A stretch of DNA of 64,000 nt from Lysinibacillus sp. BPa_S21 (GTDB taxonomy: Bacteria; Bacillota; Bacilli; Bacillales_A; Planococcaceae). How positions within the stretch are numbered: the stretch's first letter is position 1; each line of letters starts with the position of its first letter. Made by a program: the position numbers and the translations under genes. Positions 41,394 through 49,576 of the stretch are shown here, in pieces. The DNA is taken from the NCBI RefSeq assembly GCF_023337795.1, contig NZ_JALIRS010000011.1, positions 1 to 64,000 of the forward strand. The letters run 5' to 3'. The notes beneath the pieces are model-generated. The model was not told the origin of the DNA, did no database searches, and was given only the letters and a program-made list of their open reading frames with translations.

Positions 41394-42317
41394 CTAATTT
41401 AGTTTTGTAAAGTATCTTATCTCTTCTTTATCCGTATAAAAGCCAACAGATTCGTATAGAGTTAAGGCTGATTTATTTGTAGTTAATACCATGAGAGTAG
41501 CTTTTTCTAGCTGATGAGACTTAAGATATTTCAAAGCCTGTGTAAGTAAATACTTGGCTATACCTCGCTTTCTCCATGGTTCACGAACAAAAACGTCCTC
41601 TATTACACCGTAGTCTTCTTCTTGCCATGCCATCAATCCGCCAGCAATAGCGTCTGTTTAACGTATGACCATGGATGTCCACAGCTTGTTATTCTTGTAT
41701 TCAGTTAGTCTATTAAGACCAAGGGGAGTGTCAGGCCAAATTTCAGCCTCAATATCAAGATAATCACTTTCTTCGCTAGTTGTACCCATCTTCCAATATG
41801 AAAATTGAAATCCTTCTTGTAGTTTTAAATCAGGAATCGGTGTATTCAAATCCCGATTCATGCGATATAAACTATTCAGAGGGAGGTAACCTTTTTTGAT
41901 AAAAAACTGATTGTTTGCTGTTTCTTCCGAATCATTACCAACACAAAGTATTGTTCCGTATTCTTTAGGCAAAGCTTCCTTTAACTGATGTGCTCTTGTG
42001 AAAAGATATTGATATACTTTGTCGAGCAGAGCCATGTCATGTTCTCTTTCAGAAATGGTTTTCAGATTAACGTATATGGAGTGATTGCTCTCTTTTGAAC
42101 GTCCGGGAGGTACAACGTTAATGATGCTAACTTGCCCCTTAGCGACCATCTTCCCATCTTCAAATGCGCAATAAACGTTACCCCAATTATCTTCGTCCCC
42201 GACCCACCAAAATGTCGCGTTTTCTTTAGCAGTTACGGATCGGTACAACTCGCCAAGTAAAGGCATATCTCCATGTTCGAAGTTACGAATGAAAATTTCT
42301 GTTGATGATTGACTCAA
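41394..42317 (-). pseudogene. GNAT acetyltransferase interrupted by one in-frame stop
   Basis: Two open segments lie in the same reading frame: an N-terminal part (about 219 residues from the TTG at 42317, after AGGGGG) ending LWTSMVIR, then TAA at 41660-41658, then TDAIAGGLMAWQEEDYGVIE and the acetyl-CoA motif VREPWRKRGIAKYLL to 41394. Without the TAA this is one double-GNAT acetyltransferase of about 307 residues. There is no frameshift. It is a nonsense mutation, a sequencing error, or a site of read-through. The GNAT signature is all in the second part, so the first part alone should not acetylate. Confidence 0.82.
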
Positions 42318-42375
42318 AATAATCCCCCTATCAGTAGTAGGGGATTTTCGCAGCCTGCTATGCGGGTTCCACATC

Positions 42376-42403
42376 TTGATACTATTTATACATTGTATAT
42401 TAT
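42376..42403 (+). promoter_or_regulatory. Possible promoter of the two-component operon
   Basis: TTGATA (42376-42381) and TATTAT (42398-42403) are 16 bases apart, about 100 bases before the response-regulator start, in the divergent gap. Confidence 0.45.
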
Positions 42404-42507
42404 AAAATGGTATTATATGTAACAGGTTATTTAGTGTTCCTAAGTGTGATTCTTTAAATAACTCTTTCTAAAATAGTGTTACACATTTCCTAAAAGGAGA
42501 ATTAACT

Positions 42508-43215
42508 ATGTACAAACTTATGCTTATTGAAGACGATACTGAACTAAGTGCGCTTATTCAAGAAAACCTGGAGCGCTACGGGTATACTGTTGTACAGCCT
42601 GAAAACTTTTTGAATATAGAGGATGAGTTTACGAGAATTAAACCTGATTTAATTTTATTGGATATTAATTTACCTTATTATGATGGCTATTATTTATGCA
42701 GGGCTTTTCGTAAGCAATCGAATGTACCTATTTTAATTATCTCTGCTCGTAATCAAGAGCTGGATCAGATTATGGCGATTGAACTTGGGGCTGATGACTA
42801 TATTACGAAACCATTTACGTTTGACATACTGCAATCGAAGGTGAAAGCGACGACTAGAAGAGTATATGGAGAATATGCAGCAAATGGACAAAATCTTACG
42901 TGTGCTGGTCAGCTATGTATTAATGCCGATACACTTGTTTTAACTTTCCGTGAAAAAAAGATTAACCTTAGCAAAAATGAATTCAAATTAATGAAAAAAT
43001 TAATAGACAATAAGAATACATTTATTTCGAGAGAAGAACTAATCGAAGAAGTATGGGACTCGATTACATTTGTAGAGGATAATACATTAACGGTTAATAT
43101 GACAAGAATAAAGCATATACTATCTGAATTAGGATTTGATGATGTAATCAAAAGCAAAAGAGGAGTAGGGTACATGTTTCACTATTCTAATTCTACGAGG
43201 GGTTCGCAATGTTAA
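42508..43215 (+). CDS. BceR-like response regulator
   Basis: A 235-residue OmpR/PhoB-type regulator. The receiver has acidic EDD at residues 8-10, the phosphorylated Asp52 (LILLDINLPYYDGYYL) and the Lys in DDYITKPFTFDIL; the C-terminal winged helix shows RVGYMF-like SKRGVGYMFHY. The four-gene order regulator, small kinase, ATPase, large permease is that of Bce-type modules, which sense and remove cell-wall-active peptides such as bacitracin. AAAGGAGA precedes the ATG. The kinase start overlaps its last bases. Confidence 0.9.
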   Translation: MYKLMLIEDDTELSALIQENLERYGYTVVQPENFLNIEDEFTRIKPDLILLDINLPYYDGYYLCRAFRKQSNVPILIISARNQELDQIMAIELGADDYITKPFTFDILQSKVKATTRRVYGEYAANGQNLTCAGQLCINADTLVLTFREKKINLSKNEFKLMKKLIDNKNTFISREELIEEVWDSITFVEDNTLTVNMTRIKHILSELGFDDVIKSKRGVGYMFHYSNSTRGSQC

Positions 43216-44228
43216 AGCATATTTTAATAAAATTCTTAAAAGACAGGTTTCTACTAATCATGTTTTATTTAATAAATATGATTTGCGTTATTACCTTTTT
43301 TCATCTAAATGAGCCAGCAAATGATGAAGTTTTATATCCAGTATCGATAGGATTATTTTTATTAACTGTGTATTTAGTAATTGATTGGCTTAACTATTAT
43401 CAAACGAATAAAGCCATTGAGCTTATGTTGAGAGGACGATTTGTCGAAATAAACCCACATACAGAGGAACAGAAGGCGTTTTATCAATTGCTACAGAATA
43501 ATATAAGTGAACACACTCGCAAATACAACACAATGAAGGAACAGAAAAATGAAAGTCTATATTTTTTATCCCATTGGATGCACTTTTTAAAAACGCCTGT
43601 TTCTGTAATAGAACTGATCATTAGTAAAGAAAAAACAGAGGATGCTACAGTCCTTTTTGAAAAAATTCAGCGGGAAAACAAACGAATACATACATCAATA
43701 GAGCAAGCATTAACAATGGTGAGAATGGAAAGCTTTGAAAACGATTTGGACATACATGCAGTAGATTTACTTACTACGTTGAGAAAAGTCATTAATGAGC
43801 GAAAAAGGGAATGCATTTACCATTCCGTATTCCCGATTATTGAATTTGATGAAGAAGAAGCTTTGGTTGTTACTGATGTAAAATGGAATGAAATTCTATT
43901 AGACCAAATCATTTCTAATGCTATTAAATATTCAAGCTTAAAAAGCGGGAAGAAGCAGCTTGTTTTTAAAATTGAACGACTAGGGGAACACATTACATTA
44001 TCTGTTATTGATGAAGGAATAGGCATGCCTTCTTATGATGTCGATAGAGTATTTCAACCATTTTTTACAGGAGAAAATGGGAGGAAGATGCCCAATTCAA
44101 CAGGTATCGGACTTTATATTAGTAAAAAAATAGCAGACAAGCTTGGGCAAACGATTGACGTACAATCTGAAGTGTCGACAGGTACAACGGTAACGATTCG
44201 ATGTCAAGCAGCAGAGAATCAGTTATAA
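43209..44228 (+). CDS. BceS-like intramembrane histidine kinase
   Basis: A 339-residue kinase with two membrane helices in the first 60 residues and almost no extracellular loop, the intramembrane-sensing type that reads its ABC transporter. The phosphorylated residue is probably His125 in SHWMHFLKTPVSV, the HxxKTP pattern of this group. The ATPase part shows NAIKYS, DEGIGMP and STGIGLYISKKIADKLG. GAGGGG lies before the ATG, which overlaps the regulator by 7 bases. A terminator follows, so the transporter genes are a second unit. Confidence 0.9.
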   Translation: MLKHILIKFLKDRFLLIMFYLINMICVITFFHLNEPANDEVLYPVSIGLFLLTVYLVIDWLNYYQTNKAIELMLRGRFVEINPHTEEQKAFYQLLQNNISEHTRKYNTMKEQKNESLYFLSHWMHFLKTPVSVIELIISKEKTEDATVLFEKIQRENKRIHTSIEQALTMVRMESFENDLDIHAVDLLTTLRKVINERKRECIYHSVFPIIEFDEEEALVVTDVKWNEILLDQIISNAIKYSSLKSGKKQLVFKIERLGEHITLSVIDEGIGMPSYDVDRVFQPFFTGENGRKMPNSTGIGLYISKKIADKLGQTIDVQSEVSTGTTVTIRCQAAENQL

Positions 44229-44231
44229 CCA

Positions 44232-44260
44232 AACCTTACAGAGTTGTAAGGTTTTTTTAG
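44232..44260 (+). terminator. Terminator between kinase and transporter genes
   Basis: AACCTTACA and TGTAAGGTT form a 9-bp perfect stem with loop GAGT and T7. The transporter genes then need their own promoter, as in regulated Bce systems. Confidence 0.92.
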
Positions 44261-44331
44261 TGAATCAAATTTGTGCAATTCCACTTGAGACTTAGAATGT
44301 ATTTAATAACGATTTCCGTGGGGGGAGAACA

Positions 44332-45096
44332 ATGGTTATTTTAGATGCGAGAAATATAGTTAAAATATATGGAGAATCACTAGAAGAAGGTTCCACGACA
44401 GCCCTGGGAGGAATAAGCTTATCCATGAAGAAAGGGGAGTTTGTTGCCATTATGGGACCTTCCGGAAGCGGAAAAACAACAATACTTAATATATTAAGTG
44501 GAATTGATAAGCCGACCTCTGGTGAAGTTGTAATTGAAGGCAAAGCTATAAGTGAAATGAGCACAGACGAATTAGCGTTGTTCCGCCGACAACAATTAGG
44601 ATTCGTCTTTCAGGAGTTTAACCTTTTAGATAGTTTAACGGTAAAAGAAAATATTATGTTACCTATGATCTTAGAGAAAAAAGGTGCAGCTGAAATGGAG
44701 GAGAAGGTACAAAGCTTATCTAAGTTTTTTGGCATTGATACAATCTTAAATAAATATCCCTATAACGTATCGGGGGGACAGGGGCAGCGAACGGCTGTTA
44801 GTAGAGCCCTAGTTAACGAGCCTAGTATTATCTTTGCTGATGAACCAACGGGAAACCTGGATTCGAAAACATCAGAAGTAATTATGGAATGCTTTGAAAA
44901 GATCGTTCAAGAGCTTGAGGCAACCATTCTTCTTGTGACCCATGATGTCTTTGCAGCTAGCTATTGTCAAAAAGTAGTCTTTATAAAAGACGGTGTTATT
45001 CATTCTTACATTGTGAAAAAGGGCAATAAGAAAGAATTTCTCAATCAAATCATTGATAATCTAGCAGTCTTAGGGGGAAGTTGCCATGACATTTAA
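44332..45096 (+). CDS. BceA-like ABC transporter ATPase
   Basis: A 254-residue ATPase of the MacB/BceA group. Walker A is GPSGSGKTT (residues 42-50), the Q-loop is FVFQEFNLLDSLTVKENI, the signature is NVSGGQGQRTAVSRAL and Walker B is IIFADEPTGNLDSKTSEV. The signature has GQ after SGGQ in place of the more common QQ. GGGGGGAG precedes the ATG. It pairs with the permease that overlaps its end by 11 bases. Confidence 0.93.
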   Translation: MVILDARNIVKIYGESLEEGSTTALGGISLSMKKGEFVAIMGPSGSGKTTILNILSGIDKPTSGEVVIEGKAISEMSTDELALFRRQQLGFVFQEFNLLDSLTVKENIMLPMILEKKGAAEMEEKVQSLSKFFGIDTILNKYPYNVSGGQGQRTAVSRALVNEPSIIFADEPTGNLDSKTSEVIMECFEKIVQELEATILLVTHDVFAASYCQKVVFIKDGVIHSYIVKKGNKKEFLNQIIDNLAVLGGSCHDI

Positions 45097-47041
45097 GCAA
45101 GTTGTATGGAAAATGGCAAAGGTGCATTATAAAAAATATCTTTTATACTTGCTCTGTAATAGCTTTGTCGTTATGTTTTTCTTTATGTTTTCTACCCTCT
45201 ATTTCAATGAGCAAATTGAACAAGTTAAAAAGCTGGAATCCTTAGATTATGTGTTGAATATACCAGCAATTGCCCTGATCATTTTTTCGATGTTTTTCAT
45301 TACCTATGCGCATGGTATTTTTATCAAAAGAAGAAAAAGCGAGTTTGGACTATTCATAAAGTTGGGTATGACCAATCGCGATATTAGTAAATTATTATCG
45401 TTAGAGAATACTCTTATTGCTTTTCTTGCTATAGTAATCGGACTTCTTTCAGGGGGCGTATTTTCGAGGCTATTCTTTTTACTCCTCATAAATAGTGTGG
45501 GTTTAGAGAGAATTTCTTTTCAGTTAAATAGCAAGATGTTTTATTTCCCAATTATTATTTTCATCATCATCTACTTTTTTGCTGTGGGGAAATCACTTTA
45601 TTTGATATTAAAACAAAATCTTCTACAAAGCTTAAAAAGCAATAAGGTTGCAGAATCAATTAAATTAAAAAGTCCGAAGCTTGGAGTGCTTGGACTTGTG
45701 TTAATTATTGGTTCAGTTCTGGGGCTTTTTATTACGTATGGTGGTCCACATGCTGGTGAATTTCTATATATTTGGTTCACCATAACGACTGTAGGTTTAT
45801 ATCTTTGTCTTTCTCAGTTTATGAGCTTTTTTTTAGAGCTAGCGAAGCAAAATAATGAATTTTATTATCAACGGTTATTGTTATTGACGAGTATTGACTA
45901 TAAATTAAGGCAGCTCACCTCTATATTAATGCTGGTGACAATGATGATTATGATCACCATTTTGTACAGTACTATTATAGTATCTACATATATGTTAAAT
46001 GAGCAGGAAATGCTGAGTCGAAATCCTTTTGATATAGCATTTCTCCAACCGGAAACGAAAGATAATTTATCTATAGCAGACCTTGATTCAATACTAAAAA
46101 ATGAGGAAAATCCTGTTCAACAGCATATAGTGATTCCATTATATTCTTACTATGAGAAAACGTACGATGGTTGGTATAACCTTTATAACATAATGACCGT
46201 TGAACATTTTAATGAGTTAACTTCTAAAGAGGTAAAATTACAAGGGCGAGAATATCTTCACTATTTGAATGTAGAACCAGAGTATGCTGGGGATGAGAAT
46301 AAAGTTATTCAAGAGTGGATAATCCCAGGTAGAGAAGGCGATATCACTTATTCACTAAAAAAAACTATTATTGAAAGTAATATTAATTCTTTTTTAGGTC
46401 TATCAGATTTTATCATTGTCAGTAAATCAGAATTAGAGTTTCTTAAAGCGAACGTAAATGGTTTTGCATCGAAACTTCATTTGATAAATGTGGTCAACTG
46501 GAAAGAGACAAGAAAGACTGTTGAGGCTTTAGAGGGAATATTTGATAACGAAAAGATTCCGCCAATTTTAGATGTTAGAGGAGAGAATATATCACAAGAG
46601 AACCCATTTCAAATTGCCTCTAAAATAGATGGCCATAATCGTAACATCCATTCTAATGGTATGGCATTTTTTGTGACGACTTTTTTGAGTATTATATTCT
46701 TTTTTGCTTCATTTATTTTATTATATTTAAATCTTTTTTCAGAGATTGATAAAGAAAAAGCGAAGTATCAAAAACTTTATAATATAGGGGTTACAACTAC
46801 AGAAGTAAAGCGGATGATATGTAGGGAGATAACAATCACATTTTTTATCCCAACACTATCAGGCATGGGCTTAGCCTTTCTATATGTTATTTCTATGACA
46901 AATAAAATAGGTGGTATCTTGAGGAATCCAGAAATACTATGGCAGTTCTTTAGTGTTTCAGGAATTTACCTGATCATTCAAATAGGATTTTATCTATTTG
47001 CAAAGAGAAAGATGTTATCTCATTTAATTCAGGAGAAATGA
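45086..47041 (+). CDS. BceB-like FtsX permease
   Basis: A 651-residue permease with about ten membrane helices in the 4+2+4-like order of BceB, and an extracellular domain of about 200 residues (roughly 300-510) that in this family meets the peptide or its lipid target. FtsX motifs are FIKRRKSEFGLFIKLGMTN and, near the C-terminus, EKAKYQKLYNIGVTTTEVKR. It forms the detoxifying and signal-giving transporter with the upstream ATPase and kinase. The actual peptide cannot be told from sequence. AGGGGGAAG precedes the ATG. Confidence 0.92.
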   Translation: MTFKQVVWKMAKVHYKKYLLYLLCNSFVVMFFFMFSTLYFNEQIEQVKKLESLDYVLNIPAIALIIFSMFFITYAHGIFIKRRKSEFGLFIKLGMTNRDISKLLSLENTLIAFLAIVIGLLSGGVFSRLFFLLLINSVGLERISFQLNSKMFYFPIIIFIIIYFFAVGKSLYLILKQNLLQSLKSNKVAESIKLKSPKLGVLGLVLIIGSVLGLFITYGGPHAGEFLYIWFTITTVGLYLCLSQFMSFFLELAKQNNEFYYQRLLLLTSIDYKLRQLTSILMLVTMMIMITILYSTIIVSTYMLNEQEMLSRNPFDIAFLQPETKDNLSIADLDSILKNEENPVQQHIVIPLYSYYEKTYDGWYNLYNIMTVEHFNELTSKEVKLQGREYLHYLNVEPEYAGDENKVIQEWIIPGREGDITYSLKKTIIESNINSFLGLSDFIIVSKSELEFLKANVNGFASKLHLINVVNWKETRKTVEALEGIFDNEKIPPILDVRGENISQENPFQIASKIDGHNRNIHSNGMAFFVTTFLSIIFFFASFILLYLNLFSEIDKEKAKYQKLYNIGVTTTEVKRMICREITITFFIPTLSGMGLAFLYVISMTNKIGGILRNPEILWQFFSVSGIYLIIQIGFYLFAKRKMLSHLIQEK

Positions 47042-47070
47042 AACATCATATCTCAACTTTCTTTTAAATC

Positions 47071-47358
47071 GGTGGAGCAATTGTCGGTTTCTACTCGAAT
47101 GGTATGTTCGCGGGGTTTGGAGCTTTAATTAGTAGCTTCTATCCAGTGCAAATCAGAAGTACAGCTACAAATACGATTTTTAATTTCGGTAGAGCTATTG
47201 GAGGATTTTCGCCGACCTTTGTAGGTTATATTCTTCAAAGATATGATATGACGGTCGTTATGGTCTATTTAGCTGCCTTATATTGCATTTCCTTTATCGT
47301 GATGCTGACTTTTAAAAAAGGAGCAAACGAGGCTTTACAACCAGTTGAAATTAATTAA
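47071..47358 (+). pseudogene. C-terminal remnant of an MFS transporter
   Basis: The frame reads GAIVGFYSNGMFAGFGALIS, then FYPVQIRSTATNTIFNFGRA and IGGFSPTFVGYILQRYD, which is the last three membrane helices of a major facilitator transporter with the typical RSTATN loop. The first roughly 300 residues are missing. An ATG at 47104 has no ribosome-binding site. It starts about 30 bases after the permease stop, so the Bce-type module seems to have replaced or cut this gene. Confidence 0.85.
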
Positions 47359-47455
47359 ATCAATTATGCCTCGGCATAATTGCGTCTGGAATCGGCTTTG
47401 TGCTTGCACAAAGGTCTCCTTTCTGATTCCGTGACACCCGCTGAAAGAAGTTAAA
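47359..47455 (+). repeat. Second repeat family, GCCTCGGCATAATTG type
   Basis: CAATTATGCC and GGCATAATTG form a palindrome, followed by GCGTCTGGAATCGG, CTGATTCCGTGACACCCGC and TGAAAGAAGTTAAAAC. Related parts occur at 541-600, 36570-36600, 53757 and 62455-62515. It directly follows the MFS remnant and may mark the point of rearrangement. Confidence 0.65.
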
Positions 47456-47458
47456 ACA

Positions 47459-47504
47459 TGAAAGAACGAATTCCAATTTTAAAAAAGGGATTCGTTCTTT
47501 TTAA
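47459..47504 (-). terminator. SASP terminator, bidirectional
   Basis: AAAGAACGAAT and ATTCGTTCTTT flank an AT-rich loop with T on one side and A on the other, just after the SASP gene on the - strand. Confidence 0.85.
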
Positions 47505-47512
47505 ATTTATTA

Positions 47513-47710
47513 TTATAATAAACCTTTTGAACGTTTTTCAGCCATTTCTACGAGGCGTTTTGTGATTTCTCCTCCGACTGATCCGTTTGCACGAGAAGAG
47601 GCTTCTGGCCCTAATTGTACATTAAATTCTTGTGCGATTTCATATTTCAATTGATCAACAGCTTCATGTACGCCAGGAACTAGAAGTTTATTTGAACTAC
47701 GATTAGCCAT
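47513..47710 (-). CDS. sasP: Alpha/beta-type small acid-soluble spore protein
   Basis: A 65-residue SASP that coats and protects DNA in the spore core and is later used as an amino acid store. The family signatures are [19 protein letters not shown] and [19 protein letters not shown]; the germination protease site is in YEIAQEF. The start is ATG 47710, placed after AGGAGGTGAG. On the - strand, GAATG (47784-47780) and CATGTAT (47762-47756), 17 bases apart, partly fit a sigma-G promoter. Confidence 0.95.
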   Translation of the reverse strand: MANRSSNKLLVPGVHEAVDQLKYEIAQEFNVQLGPEASSRANGSVGGEITKRLVEMAEKRSKGLL

Positions 47711-47918
47711 TTTTCTCACCTCCTTGTGATTAGAATGGTCGAGAGTTGGCTAATCATACATGTTAAAAAGTAAAATGCACATTCTAAATACTATTGTAAA
47801 GTAACTTTTGGAAAGCTAGCTAAAATTGTGAATGTCTCTGCTATAATAAAGTAATGCTTCAATCCCGTGGCATGATGGTTAGAAGCGCTTTTACAGTCAA
47901 AATGGAGGTTTTTTTAAA

Positions 47919-48413
47919 ATGACAAACAATGATATATTAATTCGTTTAAGATATGCATTAGATATCAAAAATAAAGATATGGTTGAAATTTTTAAACTAG
48001 GTGGCATGGACTTTACGAAGGAAGAAGTTTTGAACATGCTTATGAAGGTTAATGATGAGGAAGAAGCACCAGAAGAATACATCAAATGTAATAATAAAAT
48101 GTTAGAGGCTTTTTTAAATGGATTTATTACATTTAAACGAGGTCCGCAAAAGCCTAAGCCTGGACAACCAGAAGGACCACCAGCTGTTTCAGGAAAAGAA
48201 AGCCCTAATAATATGCTGTTGAAGAAAGTGAAGATTGCGCTAGCCTTAACGAGTGAGGAGATGCTTGATATTTTATATGATGGAGGCGTTAATGTTTCAA
48301 AAGGTGAATTAGGAGCTATTTTAAGAAATCCAAGTCATCGTAACTATAAAGAATGTGGCGATCGCTTTGTTAGAAATTTTTTAAGAGGGCTAACGTATAA
48401 ATACAGAGAATAA
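47919..48413 (+). CDS. DUF1456 family protein
   Basis: A 164-residue protein with two copies of the DUF1456 repeat: residues about 1-70 (MTNNDILIRLRYALDIKNKD ... FLNGFITFKRGP) and about 95-160 (NNMLLKKVKIALALTSEEML ... FVRNFLRGLTYKYRE), joined by a Pro-rich linker. This is the YehS-like family, whose function is unknown. TGGAGG precedes the ATG. It is a single-gene unit. Confidence 0.88.
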   Translation: MTNNDILIRLRYALDIKNKDMVEIFKLGGMDFTKEEVLNMLMKVNDEEEAPEEYIKCNNKMLEAFLNGFITFKRGPQKPKPGQPEGPPAVSGKESPNNMLLKKVKIALALTSEEMLDILYDGGVNVSKGELGAILRNPSHRNYKECGDRFVRNFLRGLTYKYRE

Positions 48414-48511
48414 AATGGCTTCATACTAAAGTCTGTTCTTGATTAAAAAGTCGCACTTCTGGAATAGTCAAGCGAAAATTTTGGTAAAAGCCAATAAATT
48501 AATGATTATCT

Positions 48512-48543
48512 AAGCGACTGCAATTGTGCAGTTGCTTTTTTTA
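48512..48543 (+). terminator. Terminator after DUF1456 gene
   Basis: GCGACTGCA and TGCAGTTGC form a 9-bp stem (one G-U) with loop ATTG and T7. Confidence 0.92.
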
Positions 48544-48620
48544 TGATTAATTTTACATATATTTCTCCTTTGTGATAAAAAATATCTGCAAAAAAACTAA
48601 TTTTTCTTAGTTAAATCTAG

Positions 48621-48678
48621 TTGACAGTTTGTGACGAAATTGTGTACACTTTAAGTGACACAAAGTTGTCACAAAGAG
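48621..48678 (+). promoter_or_regulatory. Promoter with nested dyad operator
   Basis: TTGACA (48621-48626) and TACACT (48645-48650) make a strong promoter with an 18-base spacer. Around it TTTGTGAC is the inverse of GTCACAAA further on, TTGTGT is the inverse of GACACAA in part, and GTGTACAC is a palindrome over the -10 box. This suggests a dimeric repressor site. The regulator is unknown. Confidence 0.6.
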
Positions 48679-48712
48679 GAAAATAAATGTTCACGAACAG
48701 AGGGGTGCTTTT

Positions 48713-48907
48713 ATGTTTGGTTTAAACATTTTATTAGTTGCTATCGCATGTATTACGATTCCACTTTTTGTTGCTTCAATTATGGTAGACATTTTTTATG
48801 CAGAAAAGAAACAGGTTCGTTTTTCATTACGCCGTACATCTATGTGGTATTCCTGCATGTTTGCTGTATCATTCATACCATCAGTCTTATACATGACACT
48901 AAAATAG
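48713..48907 (+). CDS. Small two-span membrane protein
   Basis: A 64-residue protein with one membrane helix at each end (LNILLVAIACITIPLFVASI and WYSCMFAVSFIPSVLYM) and a basic middle (EKKQVRFSLRRTS), so both ends may face the same side. I do not recognise a family. AGGGGTG precedes the ATG, and a strong promoter with an operator-like dyad lies upstream, so expression is probably controlled. A terminator follows at 48962. Confidence 0.75.
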   Translation: MFGLNILLVAIACITIPLFVASIMVDIFYAEKKQVRFSLRRTSMWYSCMFAVSFIPSVLYMTLK

Positions 48908-48961
48908 ATATCTTTAATATGAATAATCATTTAGGGGTAATTGATTATTTAAAATTATAGG

Positions 48962-48992
48962 AACAGCTACAATAGTACATTGTAGCTGTTTT
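48962..48992 (+). terminator. Terminator after small membrane protein
   Basis: AACAGCTACAAT and ATTGTAGCTGTT form a 12-bp perfect stem with a five-base loop and short T run. Confidence 0.88.
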
Positions 48993-49212
48993 ACTGTAGA
49001 CAAATACTTACTCGTACATAAAAACTTTATTAATGGGCAGACACCGTTTAGCATGTTGATGTGGTGATCCCTGTCTTGGCATTTAATAATTGCTATTTCA
49101 CTATTTTGTTTCACATTGAAGCCAAGCTCGCGGAAAGCGCCGAGGCGAAAGTGAAGACGACCTGTGTTTATGGATACGTAAAAATTTAATTTATTCTTTT
49201 GCCAACAAGCAT

Positions 49213-49245
49213 GCAGCTACACTATTACGTTGTAGCTGTTTTTTA
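49213..49245 (+). terminator. Second, similar terminator hairpin
   Basis: GCAGCTACA and TGTAGCTGT with T6 closely resemble the hairpin at 48962, about 250 bases upstream, as if copied. Between the two hairpins there is no gene; 49125-49170 has a weak match to the CGAAAGCG repeat module. Confidence 0.7.
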
Positions 49246-49349
49246 TTGCACTGAAGAGAATTGTGAATGAAATGAGAAAATAATGTAAAAATATTCATTT
49301 CATACCTATAGTGAAATAGTAAAAATTATGTGTATTTTCTTCTGTAACA

Positions 49350-49378
49350 TTGACTACTTTTACCCATTGTGTTAATTT
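49350..49378 (+). promoter_or_regulatory. Promoter of the c-di-GMP riboswitch operon
   Basis: TTGACT (49350-49355) and TAATTT (49373-49378) are 17 bases apart. The start of transcription near 49385 falls just before the riboswitch. Confidence 0.65.
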
Positions 49379-49387
49379 GAGGAGGAA

Positions 49388-49472
49388 AAAGATGGGCAAA
49401 TCTACTGAAAGGTAGAGACGCAAAGCAACAGGTCTAAGGTAATAAATACTATGATGGCTGAGCTGCAAAGAA
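49388..49472 (+). promoter_or_regulatory. Cyclic-di-GMP-I (GEMM) riboswitch
   Basis: The class I aptamer is clear: GGGCAAATCTACTGAAAGG with the GAAA tetraloop, then TAGAGACGCAAAGCAACAGG, TCTAAGG, and the receptor-side ATGATGGCTGAGCTGC. A terminator follows at 49515, before the chemoreceptor start at 49577. The riboswitch should tie the receptor, dehydrogenase and symporter genes to cyclic-di-GMP level. Whether the ligand turns them on or off cannot be told by eye. Confidence 0.93.
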
Positions 49473-49514
49473 GTACTAGTTAAGTACATATATTGCTAGT
49501 TATATTCTTTGATG

Positions 49515-49543
49515 CCTATTTCTTTGAAATAGGTTATTTTTTT
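49515..49543 (+). terminator. Terminator of the c-di-GMP riboswitch
   Basis: CCTATTTC and GAAATAGG form an 8-bp stem with loop TTT, followed by TTATTTTTTT. Its place between aptamer and gene makes it the likely expression platform. Confidence 0.85.
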
Positions 49544-49576
49544 GCTAAAAACATGATAAAGGGGGAAGTAATAATC

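Noticed and set aside
41637-41660. Frameshift in the acetyltransferase
   Set aside because: Both halves are in the same frame; only a stop codon separates them.
47104-47358. Intact small transporter gene
   Set aside because: It matches only the last part of MFS proteins, and the frame continues upstream to 47071 without a start.
49493-49576. 28-residue N-terminal extension of the first chemoreceptor
   Set aside because: It would run through the riboswitch terminator; ATG 49577 has AAGGGGGAAG before it.
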